Of a stretch of DNA of 6,313 nucleotides, positions 1 through 6,063 are shown in pieces (within the stretch, counting starts at the first letter, position 1; every line of letters starts with the position of its first letter). The stretch spans positions 1-6,313 of the forward strand of contig JAQBQC010000201.1 in NCBI GenBank assembly GCA_028287205.1, written 5' to 3'. The notes under the pieces were generated by a model that saw only the letters and a program-made list of their open reading frames with translations, ran no database searches and was not told where the DNA came from. The stretch comes from Gemmatimonadota bacterium (GTDB taxonomy: Bacteria; Gemmatimonadota; Gemmatimonadetes; Gemmatimonadales; Gemmatimonadaceae). The position numbers and the translations under genes are program-made.

Positions 1-798
1 CGTGGCGGCGTGGCGAGACGCGCGCACCATCGCGTGCAAAGTGACGTGCTCACCCGAGGCCAGGCGCTCCTGAAGCGAGCGGTACTGCTTGAGCGACACC
101 ATGAACGCAAAGGTGTGCCGGGCTTCGAAGGAGTCGAGATGGCCCCAGCGAATTGCATTTACATCTTCGCGTGACCACGCGTTCGGCTGATTCTGTGCGG
201 CACTCACGACTCCTTTCGCACCGAACTTGTCGATCGCGAGCGGTATCACACCGCCAGGCGCTTCGGAGGTGAGCACGAGCTTGCCGCGCACGTTCTTCCG
301 GGCGTAGTCCTTCTCCGACGTCCCGGCGCCCACGTCCACGAGCTCGGTGGTCACGTCCGCGCTGTCGCTGTCCTCGGCGAGAACTACCGGCGTGTCCTCG
401 AAGCTCGCGATGCGCGCCACCGGCGTCGCGCGGCCCGCATCCACGCGCATCTCCCAGAGCTCGGCGAACTCTGGATCCCAGGCGAGACGCGCCTTCTGCG
501 TGCCATACATCGTGTGCCCGTCCGCGGGAAACTCGTGGACCGTCACCTCCTCGAGCCCGTAGAGCTTCGCCTGGGCCGCTACGAATTCTGCGGCCGAGCG
601 AAATCCCCTGGACGCGCGCATCCGATGCTGGCGCGTGATGAACTCGAGATTGCGCTTCGCCGACGCGCCCGAGAGCTCGCCGGCGAGCGCGGCGATGGTG
701 GGCTCGGGGAGGAGCGGCACGGCGGACGCGCGCTGTGCGAAAGCAGCGAACGGAGCGACGGATACGAGAAGCGTGGCGAACGGAAGGCGAAGGCGCAT
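1..798 (-). CDS. Secreted M28-family metallopeptidase with PA domain (N-terminal part, cut by window edge)
   Basis: This is the first 266 codons of a minus-strand gene that runs off the window start in frame. The ATG at 798-796 opens a typical signal peptide: basic MRLRL, a hydrophobic core, then an AFA-QR cleavage site after residue 21. Residues about 30-60 form the helical lead-in (LAGELSGASAKRNLEFITR) seen before the protease-associated (PA) domain in secreted M28 aminopeptidases. A PA-like segment follows at about 135-225, with VRGKLVLTSEAPGGV at 170-184 and NQPNAWSREDVNAIRWGHLD at 203-222, the latter typical of M28 proteins with a PA insert. The metal-binding M28 core (HxD, D, EE, D, H ligands) would lie beyond the edge, so catalytic competence cannot be checked. 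The expected role is cleavage of N-terminal residues from peptides in the periplasm or outside the cell. No Shine-Dalgarno is visible before the ATG; the adjacent bases read CCCCCCAC. Family call is fairly confident; substrate is unknown. Confidence 0.82.
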   Translation of the reverse strand, partial: MRLRLPFATLLVSVAPFAAFAQRASAVPLLPEPTIAALAGELSGASAKRNLEFITRQHRMRASRGFRSAAEFVAAQAKLYGLEEVTVHEFPADGHTMYGTQKARLAWDPEFAELWEMRVDAGRATPVARIASFEDTPVVLAEDSDSADVTTELVDVGAGTSEKDYARKNVRGKLVLTSEAPGGVIPLAIDKFGAKGVVSAAQNQPNAWSREDVNAIRWGHLDSFEARHTFAFMVSLKQYRSLQERLASGEHVTLHAMVRASRHAAT

Positions 799-844
799 GT
801 GGGGGGAGCGAGGGTTGTGTGCGTGTGCGGACGCGCAGGCAGCG

Positions 845-874
845 AGTCTGCCCTTCCGCGCTAACCGCTGTCAA
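845..874 (-). promoter_or_regulatory. Candidate sigma70-type promoter for the M28 peptidase gene
   Basis: On the minus strand a perfect TTGACA occurs at 874-869. Eighteen bases further on is CAGACT at 850-845, which matches the -10 consensus only at the second A, fourth A and final T. Transcription would start near 838 and give a leader of about 40 bases before the ATG at 798. The -35 box is perfect but the -10 box is poor, and GC-rich phyla may use divergent sequences, so this is a candidate only. Confidence 0.3.
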
Positions 875-895
875 GACGAGCAGACTGGCCAGGCG

Positions 896-924
896 GCGCC
901 CGTTCTCCCGGGCGCAAGGTTTTT
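896..924 (+). terminator. Terminator-like hairpin followed by T run
   Basis: GCGCCCG at 896-902 pairs perfectly with CGGGCGC at 909-915 around a six-base loop (TTCTCC). The bases AAGG follow, then TTTTT at 920-924. A GC-rich stem with a downstream T run is the form of an intrinsic terminator read on the plus strand, although the T run starts four bases after the stem, which weakens it. No plus-strand gene lies upstream within the window. It could stop antisense transcription leaving the peptidase gene, or act as an attenuator in the leader of the gene at 1034. It could also be chance in GC-rich DNA. Confidence 0.35.
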
Positions 925-1033
925 CGATCGATGTAAACCATCCGTCGCCTCTGCGCATCCAACTGGTGCACGGACGAAAGCAGGGCCTTACCGCGACTCA
1001 CCGCCACCATCTACAGAACGCAGGCAGGATGCG

Positions 1034-1636
1034 ATGCACAGTATTCTTTGCGACGTGAACCCGCGCGGTTCCGGGCTTCGTGGCAGCTGGGGACTCACGG
1101 TGATGGCGACGGTGCTGCTCTCAGTGGGCGTTGGCGCGACGACCGCGGCATTCGCCCTCGTGAACGGCGTCGCTCCGAGCTCGGCTCCAGGCGTGGCCTG
1201 TGAGACGATGCTCCAGATCTCGAGCGATCCACCCGCATTGCTGAGCGCGAGCGTTCCGTCCTCGGCCGAGATGCGGGAGCACATGTCCGATGTGTACCAG
1301 ACGAGCTACGAGGCTGCGGGGGATGCAGTCGGCTCGTGGTCCGAGATGGCCGATAGCTCAGGCGGGTGGTCGCTCGCGCCGCTGCTCGCCGCCGGTGCAC
1401 TCGCGCTGCTCGTCGCGTGCACGCGCGGCGCGGCGAGCATGCTCGCTGCACCGCCCAACCTGCGGGCGCACGCGACCTCGGCGCTCGGCGCTCTCGTCGT
1501 GGCCGCGCTGCTGATCAACGTGCTCGGACTTCCGGCCCTGGGTATCAGGTCGATCGCGTTCGCGATCATCGTGTCTTTCCTCGCCGCGAAGTTCGCTCGC
1601 ATTGCGCGAAAGCATCTGGTGCCCGCGATCGCGTGA
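1034..1636 (+). CDS. Small membrane protein resembling a shortened ADOP/MacB-type ABC permease
   Basis: This is an intact 200-residue frame. The ATG at 1034 has AGGA at 1026-1029, four bases upstream, and the residues before it are not protein-like. Three patches resemble ADOP (acidobacterial duplicated orphan permease) proteins, in the same order. Residues 20-46 (GLTVMATVLLSVGVGATTAA then FALVNGV) match the first membrane helix. Residues 115-139 (LAPLLAAGALALLVACTRGA then ASMLA) match the central helix, usually [20 protein letters not shown]-like. Residues 167-185 (LPALGIRSIAFAIIVSFLA) match a later helix. ADOPs are usually about 800 residues, so most of the periplasmic domain and the whole second permease half are missing. 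About four membrane helices are expected (near 21-43, 115-130, 148-166, 172-186). Codons keep strong G/C at third positions. It may be a decayed remnant or a functional miniature; an unrelated membrane protein with chance similarity is less likely. Transport activity is doubtful. Confidence 0.62.
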   Translation: MHSILCDVNPRGSGLRGSWGLTVMATVLLSVGVGATTAAFALVNGVAPSSAPGVACETMLQISSDPPALLSASVPSSAEMREHMSDVYQTSYEAAGDAVGSWSEMADSSGGWSLAPLLAAGALALLVACTRGAASMLAAPPNLRAHATSALGALVVAALLINVLGLPALGIRSIAFAIIVSFLAAKFARIARKHLVPAIA

Positions 1637-1716
1637 CCGGCAATCGAGAGTGACGGAGTCGCGCGCGGCGGAGCGCGCAGTATCTTGTGCGCATACTCGT
1701 CACTTTCCGGAGCTCC

Positions 1717-3588
1717 ATGCGTCGCTCGATCATCGCCGCACTTCTGCTCGTCGCCGTCTCCGCTCGCGCGCAATCGCCGGCGCCGCAGCCGATCTTCACC
1801 TATCAGCAGGTGATGATACCGATGCGCGACGGCGTGCACCTGCAGACCGCGATTCTCACACCGGTCGGTACGCGCGGTCCGCTCCCCATCCTCTTCCGCC
1901 GCACCCCGTACGGCGTTCCCGACTCCGCGCCGGCGGCGCTCCCTGCGAATCTGAAGGAGCTCTACGCAGACGGGTACATCTTCGTCATTCAGAATCTGCG
2001 CGGGCGCTTCAAGTCGGAGGGGGGATTCAAGCTCACGTCACAGGTGAACCTCGCCGACTCGACGTCCACGAACGAGACGACGGATGCGTACGACAGTATC
2101 GACTGGCTCGTGAAGAACGTTGCCGACAACAACGGCAAGGTCGGAATGTACGGAGTCTCCTACGATGGGCTCACCACGGCGCTTGCTCTGCTGCATCCGC
2201 ATCCCGCACTCAAGGCAATGAGCGAGCAGGCATCGCCCGTGGACCAGTGGATGAACGACGACGACCATCGCTATGGTGCGCTGCGCTACAGCTATTCCTT
2301 CGAGTACGCGGTGATGGAGCAGGCGGACAAGAGCAAGAACACGCACTTCGGCTTCGAGACGTACGACAGCTACTCATGGTATCTCGCTCTAGGGCCCGTC
2401 TCGAATCTCAACAGCAAGTATCTCCACGGCTCCATTCCCTACTGGAACGATGAGGTTGCGCATCCGGATTACGACGATTTCTGGAAGCGCGAGGCGTGGG
2501 TGCGCCAGCTCCACTCGTCGACCGTTCCGAATCTCAATGTCGCCGGCTTCTGGGATCAGGAAGATCCCTGGGGACCGTGGCAGATCTTTCGGCACGCGGC
2601 CGAGCACGATCCGGATCACACGAACTTCATGGTGGCGGGTCCGTGGTATCACGGGCAGTGGCAGGCGCCCAGGGGCGACAGCCTCGGCCTGATGGCGAAC
2701 GGCGGACACGAGACATCGCGCGAATTCCGGGAGACGATCGAGGCACCCTTCTTTCGCCATTACCTCCACGGCGAAGGCGAGAAGCCGGCGTGGCGCGCGT
2801 CCACCTTTCAGTCGGGCTCCAACAAGTGGCGCACGTACGCAGAGTGGCCACCTCGCGAATCGAAGCCTACGAATCTCTATCTGAATTCGAACGGCACGCT
2901 CTCGTTCGCGAAGCCCGTGGCGCAATCGGGGCGCGCGGCGTTTCGCGAGTACGTGTCCGATCCCGCGAATCCGGTTCCATACCGCCAGCGGCCGATCTCG
3001 CCCACGTATCCGGCCGGAGACTGGCGCACGTGGGAGATCGCCGATCAGCGCTTCGTCGACAACCGCCCGGACGTGCTGAGCTACGTGAGCGCGCCGCTCG
3101 ATCACGATCTCACGATCACGGGCGAGGTGGCTGCGGACCTGTTCGCGTCCACCTCGGGCACCGATGCCGACTTCATCGTCAAGCTCATCGATGTCTATCC
3201 GGAGAACGCGACTCCGAATGCGTGGGACGAGGATACGGGCCCCGCACCTGGACAGTATGCGCGATCCGTGAACGGGTACGAGCTCCCGGTCGCGATGGAA
3301 GTGCGCCGCGGCCGCTACAACACGAGCTACGAGCATCCGCGCGCGCTCGTGGCGGGTGCGCCGGAGGAGTGGAAGATCCCGCTGCGCGACCGCGACTACG
3401 TATTTCTCGAGGGGCACCGCCTCATGGTGCAAGTGCAGTCGACGTGGTTTCCGCTCATCGACCGCAATCCGCAGAAATTCGTGCCGAGCATCTACAAGGC
3501 GACCGCCGCGGACTTCACAAAGGCGACCCAGCGCGTGTACTCATCTCCGGGACGCCCGTCGCACATCGTGTTGCCGGTGATGCCGTGA
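1717..3588 (+). CDS. Exported alpha-amino-acid ester hydrolase (CocE/NonD, S15-like alpha/beta hydrolase)
   Basis: This 623-residue protein is full length for alpha-amino-acid ester hydrolases (EC 3.1.1.43), periplasmic enzymes that hydrolyse alpha-amino acid esters and transfer the acyl group to amines, including beta-lactam nuclei. A signal peptide (MRRSIIAALLLVAVSARA, cleavage before Gln19) precedes an alpha/beta hydrolase fold, with a helical cap inserted at about 175-270 and a C-terminal jelly-roll domain from about 380. The nucleophile is Ser148 in GVSYDG, the acid Asp280 in FWDQED, and the base His312 in GPWYH. Tyr149 and Tyr65 (RTPYG) fit the oxyanion hole. The acidic cluster that binds the substrate amino group in this family is present as Asp182, Glu282 and Asp283. 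Residue spacing agrees with the Xanthomonas and Acetobacter enzymes as I recall them. The ATG at 1717 is preferred over the GTG at 1687 because GGAG lies at 1709-1712 and the signal peptide then starts cleanly. The physiological substrate is unknown. Confidence 0.92.
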   Translation: MRRSIIAALLLVAVSARAQSPAPQPIFTYQQVMIPMRDGVHLQTAILTPVGTRGPLPILFRRTPYGVPDSAPAALPANLKELYADGYIFVIQNLRGRFKSEGGFKLTSQVNLADSTSTNETTDAYDSIDWLVKNVADNNGKVGMYGVSYDGLTTALALLHPHPALKAMSEQASPVDQWMNDDDHRYGALRYSYSFEYAVMEQADKSKNTHFGFETYDSYSWYLALGPVSNLNSKYLHGSIPYWNDEVAHPDYDDFWKREAWVRQLHSSTVPNLNVAGFWDQEDPWGPWQIFRHAAEHDPDHTNFMVAGPWYHGQWQAPRGDSLGLMANGGHETSREFRETIEAPFFRHYLHGEGEKPAWRASTFQSGSNKWRTYAEWPPRESKPTNLYLNSNGTLSFAKPVAQSGRAAFREYVSDPANPVPYRQRPISPTYPAGDWRTWEIADQRFVDNRPDVLSYVSAPLDHDLTITGEVAADLFASTSGTDADFIVKLIDVYPENATPNAWDEDTGPAPGQYARSVNGYELPVAMEVRRGRYNTSYEHPRALVAGAPEEWKIPLRDRDYVFLEGHRLMVQVQSTWFPLIDRNPQKFVPSIYKATAADFTKATQRVYSSPGRPSHIVLPVMP

Positions 3589-3617
3589 TTGACGTTTCGG
3601 GGCGCGGATTTCATCCT
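3589..3617 (+). promoter_or_regulatory. Weak candidate promoter for the small secreted protein gene
   Basis: TTGACG at 3589-3594 begins directly after the ester hydrolase stop codon. After a 17-base spacer, CATCCT at 3612-3617 matches three of six -10 consensus bases. Transcription would start near 3624, about 37 bases before the ATG at 3661. The -10 match is weak, and read-through from the ester hydrolase gene 72 bases upstream is equally plausible. Confidence 0.22.
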
Positions 3618-3648
3618 GCTCCGGTCGGGAGTCGAACGGCACACTGAC

Positions 3649-3654
3649 GAGGAG
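3649..3654 (+). promoter_or_regulatory. Shine-Dalgarno GAGGAG that decides the start of the small secreted protein
   Basis: GAGGAG directly abuts the ATG at 3655 but is six bases from the ATG at 3661. Only the second has workable spacing, so the second ATG is taken as the start. Confidence 0.65.
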
Positions 3655-3660
3655 ATGCCG

Positions 3661-4119
3661 ATGCGAGGGCACGCGAGAAAAATTCTGTTCGCAGGTACGC
3701 TGGCGGCCGCCTGCATCCTGAGCGCGCCAGCCGCTGCGCAGAGCGCTGCGACCGCGAACGTCACGATCGAAAAGCCCAAAGCGCGATCCGCGACGAACGG
3801 CACGTGCCGCATTCTGCCCAACGGGACGTTGACCGCGTCGTGGGGCCGCAGCGACCTGCCGATGCTCGGCTTCACGATCGGACCAAAGGCCGCGATGGCC
3901 AGCGAGATGCACGCGAGCCCCACCCCGTTCGCGGGGCCGGGACGCTACCCGAATGAGATCATCGCCGTCTACCTCGGGAGTACCGCTCTCGTCGACAGCT
4001 ATGGCGGACTCGGAACGGTAACGTTCAATGCCGACGGCCACTCGGGAACGTTCAAGTTGAACGATGGCAAGGCAGCGGGCCGCTTCGACTGCGGCACGCC
4101 ACCCAAAGCCGATCGTTAG
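3661..4119 (+). CDS. Small secreted protein of unknown function with two cysteines
   Basis: This 152-residue protein has a clear signal peptide (MRGHARKILFAGTLAAACIL onward, cleavage at AAA-Q after residue 26). The mature part of about 126 residues has two cysteines, Cys49 (GTCRILPNG) and Cys144 (RFDCGTP), one near each end and well placed for a disulfide that closes the domain. The C-terminal half alternates polar and hydrophobic residues with Gly-rich turns (GLGTVTFNADGHSGTFKLND), the pattern of a small beta-sandwich. I do not recognise the family. The ATG at 3661 is chosen because GAGGAG at 3649-3654 sits six bases upstream; the in-frame ATG at 3655 directly abuts that site and would only add Met-Pro. 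It lies 72 bases after the ester hydrolase gene on the same strand and may be cotranscribed. Cys18 lies within the hydrophobic core without a good lipobox, so a lipoprotein is unlikely. Confidence 0.78.
   Translation: MRGHARKILFAGTLAAACILSAPAAAQSAATANVTIEKPKARSATNGTCRILPNGTLTASWGRSDLPMLGFTIGPKAAMASEMHASPTPFAGPGRYPNEIIAVYLGSTALVDSYGGLGTVTFNADGHSGTFKLNDGKAAGRFDCGTPPKADR
4116..4119. other. Convergent stop-codon overlap
   Basis: The plus-strand bases TTAG contain TAG at 4117-4119, which ends the small secreted protein gene. The complement of TTA at 4116-4118 is TAA, which ends the alcohol dehydrogenase gene. The two genes therefore overlap by four bases, and there is no room between them for a terminator outside coding sequence. 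Confidence 0.75.
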
Positions 4120-5144
4120 GCGTTGCCTGCCATGGTGAGCACCACTCGAAAGCGCGCCTTGTTGTCCATCATCAGCTTGTAGCCCTCGGCCGCACGCTCC
4201 AGCGGCATCTGCTGGATCATCGGCCTCACGCCGGTGAGGACACTGAAGTTCATCGTGTCCTGCGAATCGATCGAAGCGCCCGACGGCCATCCGGCAACCG
4301 ACTTGCGACCGCCGATGAGCTGCAGCGACGTGACGGAGATCGGCTCGGGCGATGCCCCGAGCATGATCAACTTTCCGTCGACTCCGAGGCCGCCGAGTAC
4401 TTCAGCCATCGCGCTGCCGCTCGTGACGGTCGTGATGATCACCTTCGCGCCGCCCATCTTTGCGAGTGCTTCACCCGGATTTACGGCCGTGCTATCGATG
4501 TATTCATGCGCGCCGAGCTTTTTCGCGAGCGCCTCCTTGTCCTTGCCGCGCGCGATGGCGACGGTGCGGAATCCCATGCGCGCCGCGAACTGTACGCCGA
4601 GATGTCCGAGCCCGCCAATGCCGTGCACGGCAACGAGCTCGCCCGGGCCCGCGCCACTGTGGCGCAGCGAGTTGAAGGTGGTCACGCCCGCGCACATCAA
4701 CGGTCCAGCGTCCACGAACGAGAGCTCGTCCGGAATGAGCGCCAAAGCTTCCTTCGGCACGACCATGTACTCGGCGTATCCGCCGTCGAAGGAGATGCCC
4801 GACACCTGCGGATTGATCAGACACGCGATGAAGTCGCCGCGGCGGCACCTGTCGCAGTAGCCACAGCTCCCGCCAAACCAGCCGATGCCTACGCGGTCAC
4901 CGGCCTTCCAGCCGAGCACGCCGCCACCGACGGCGTCGACGACGCCAGCAGCTTCGTGGCCGGGGACGCGGGGATAGTGAATGCCCGGCCAGTGCCCTTC
5001 GACCGTGAGCGAATCGCTGTGACAGATTCCGCATGCGTGCACCTTCACGCGGACGTACCCGAGCCCCGGATCCGGGATCTCCTTCTCCACCAGCTCGAGC
5101 GGACCACCCGCCTTTGCCACCTGTACCGCGCGCATCTTCGCCAT
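4116..5144 (-). CDS. Zinc-dependent alcohol dehydrogenase (medium-chain dehydrogenase/reductase family)
   Basis: This 342-residue protein is typical in length for bacterial zinc alcohol dehydrogenases, which interconvert alcohols and aldehydes with NAD(P) in the cytoplasm. The catalytic zinc ligands are Cys41 (CGICHSD), His63 (PGHEAAG) and Cys151 (PLMCAGVT). The structural zinc is held by Cys94, Cys97, Cys100 and Cys108 in CGYCDRCRRGDFIAC. The Rossmann motif GIGGLG is at 175-180. After the second strand the sequence reads VAIARGKDK, with Arg199 where NAD-specific enzymes usually have an acidic residue, so NADP use is possible. The end (GWPSGASIDSQDTMNFSVLT, then ARFRVVLTM) matches the subgroup often labelled AdhA-like or cinnamyl-alcohol-dehydrogenase-like. 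The ATG at 5144 has GGGAG at 5154-5150 five bases upstream; the frame stays open further upstream but is not protein-like there. It lies 76 bases after the exporter permease gene. The natural substrate is unknown. Confidence 0.94.
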   Translation of the reverse strand: MAKMRAVQVAKAGGPLELVEKEIPDPGLGYVRVKVHACGICHSDSLTVEGHWPGIHYPRVPGHEAAGVVDAVGGGVLGWKAGDRVGIGWFGGSCGYCDRCRRGDFIACLINPQVSGISFDGGYAEYMVVPKEALALIPDELSFVDAGPLMCAGVTTFNSLRHSGAGPGELVAVHGIGGLGHLGVQFAARMGFRTVAIARGKDKEALAKKLGAHEYIDSTAVNPGEALAKMGGAKVIITTVTSGSAMAEVLGGLGVDGKLIMLGASPEPISVTSLQLIGGRKSVAGWPSGASIDSQDTMNFSVLTGVRPMIQQMPLERAAEGYKLMMDNKARFRVVLTMAGNA

Positions 5145-5149
5145 ACACA

Positions 5150-5154
5150 CTCCC
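5150..5154 (-). promoter_or_regulatory. Shine-Dalgarno GGGAG of the alcohol dehydrogenase
   Basis: On the minus strand GGGAG is followed by five bases (TGTGT) and the ATG at 5144. This supports that start over the upstream extension of the frame, and over the second ATG at 5135. Confidence 0.6.
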
Positions 5155-5220
5155 GGGATTCCGCTTCGACATTCGACGATCTCGATCGCAACCGTCTCGA
5201 AACAGCTCAACGCACTTCGG

Positions 5221-6063
5221 CTATTGAATGATCCCGGGGTACAGTCGCGCGCCGAGCGCGATGAGCGCCACGAAGACGACGGCGAGCACAGCAAAGTCCA
5301 CTGGCAGTCCCACCGGGCTCGATCCGCCCTGCACCATGAGCGCGCGGAGTGCGTTCACGAGATAGGTGAGCGGATTGACGCGCGCGATCACCTGGAGCCA
5401 GTGCGGCATCATGCCAAGCGGATAGATCGCGTTGCTCGCGAAGAAGAGCGGCATCGTGAGCACCTGCCCAATCCCCATGAAGCGCTCGCGTGTTTTCACG
5501 AGACAGGCGATCACGAACGAGAACGTGGCGAAGAGCGCTGCGCCGAGGAGAACGGCGAGGATGAGTCCGGCGATGCTCATCGGATCGAGGCGAAGCGGCA
5601 CCCCGAGTATCCACGCGAGCACCATGATGATCACGCCCTGCGTGAGCGCACGCACGCCGGCGGATACCGCCTTGCCGAGCACGAGCGAGGCGCGTGGCGA
5701 CGGGCTCACGAGCAGCTTCTGCACGATGCCCAGGTCGCGCTCCCAGATCACCGCAATGCCGTAGAAGATCGCGGAGAAGAGCACGCTCTGCGCGAGCACA
5801 CCGGGCGCCATGAAGGCGAGATAACTCATCGAGCCGGTCGGGATCGCGCGCGTACGCGTGAACACCTGGCCGAACACGAGAAGCCAGAGCGTCGGCTGCA
5901 CGGCGCGCGTGAGAATCTCCGTGGGATCGCGCGCGACCTTGCGCAGCTCGACCTCCGCGATCGCGGCTGCGTCGCGAAAGAACGCCCGGATCGTTTCGAG
6001 CGCGCTCGGTGCGCCGTCGTCAGCCGAGCCGGCTGGCGGTACGGCGCGCGTTACGGACGTCAC
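5221..6063 (-). CDS. ABC-2 type exporter permease (DrrB/NodJ-like)
   Basis: This 280-residue integral membrane protein is the permease of a two-gene ABC-2 exporter. It has a cytoplasmic N-terminus with an amphipathic stretch (IAEVELRKVARDPTEILTRA, 35-54), then about six hydrophobic segments near 56-70, 82-105, 138-156, 162-187, 198-214 and 255-272. Residue Glu109 lies in the WERDLGIVQKLLVSP loop (107-121), which is typical of the family and is thought to contact the ATPase. NPLTYLVNALRALM at 230-243 is the ABC-2 membrane signature. The GTG at 6063 is chosen because GGGAGGA lies seven bases upstream; a GTG at 6096 in the same frame has no such site. The gene overlaps the end of the ATPase gene by 44 bases, so the two are probably translationally coupled. 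The family exports drugs, polysaccharides or lipids; nothing here fixes the substrate. Confidence 0.9.
   Translation of the reverse strand: MTSVTRAVPPAGSADDGAPSALETIRAFFRDAAAIAEVELRKVARDPTEILTRAVQPTLWLLVFGQVFTRTRAIPTGSMSYLAFMAPGVLAQSVLFSAIFYGIAVIWERDLGIVQKLLVSPSPRASLVLGKAVSAGVRALTQGVIIMVLAWILGVPLRLDPMSIAGLILAVLLGAALFATFSFVIACLVKTRERFMGIGQVLTMPLFFASNAIYPLGMMPHWLQVIARVNPLTYLVNALRALMVQGGSSPVGLPVDFAVLAVVFVALIALGARLYPGIIQ

Larger units (their letters stand above)
799..1033. other. Divergent intergenic region, 235 bases
   Basis: This gap separates the minus-strand peptidase gene from the plus-strand permease-like gene, so promoters for both should lie here. It contains the minus-strand TTGACA candidate (874-869), a plus-strand hairpin with a T run (896-924), and a short AT-richer stretch at 919-941 in otherwise GC-rich DNA. 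I see no convincing plus-strand -35/-10 pair. A plus-strand frame stays open across this region and into the downstream gene, but its translation is rich in Arg, Ala and Pro with no domain character, so I treat it as noncoding. Confidence 0.6.

Noticed and set aside
845..886. 7-bp inverted repeat AGTCTGC/GCAGACT separated by 28 bases around the TTGACA box
   Set aside because: It could be an operator pair, but a 7-bp match at this spacing is expected about once by chance in a region this size, and the arms do not extend.
50..958. A 302-codon open frame on the minus strand across the peptidase gene
   Set aside because: It is a frame-shifted shadow of the peptidase gene. Its translation is dominated by Arg, Ala and Pro with no domain pattern, while the frame starting at 798 gives a signal peptide and M28/PA motifs.
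635..1033. Upstream extension of the permease-like gene on the plus strand
   Set aside because: The extension overlaps the peptidase gene antisense, has no protein-like pattern and no ribosome binding site of note. The ATG at 1034 has AGGA four bases upstream.
1650..1703. Nested inverted repeats between the permease-like gene and the ester hydrolase (GCGCGC at 1661-1666 and 1673-1678; GTGACG at 1650-1655 with CGTCAC at 1698-1703)
   Set aside because: There is no T run after the stem, and GCGCGC is self-complementary and common in GC-rich DNA, so no terminator is called.
1687..1716. GTG at 1687 as the start of the ester hydrolase
   Set aside because: It would put ten residues ahead of a complete signal peptide, whereas the ATG at 1717 has GGAG four bases upstream.
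2389..3647. Long open frames antisense to, and in another frame of, the ester hydrolase gene (347 and 383 codons)
   Set aside because: Long accidental frames are expected in GC-rich coding DNA. Both give Arg-rich sequence without motifs, while the 1717-3588 frame has a full set of catalytic residues.
5145..5294. N-terminal extension of the alcohol dehydrogenase by 50 codons
   Set aside because: It overlaps the permease gene, is rich in Ser, Arg and Cys without family similarity, and ignores the GGGAG site before the ATG at 5144.
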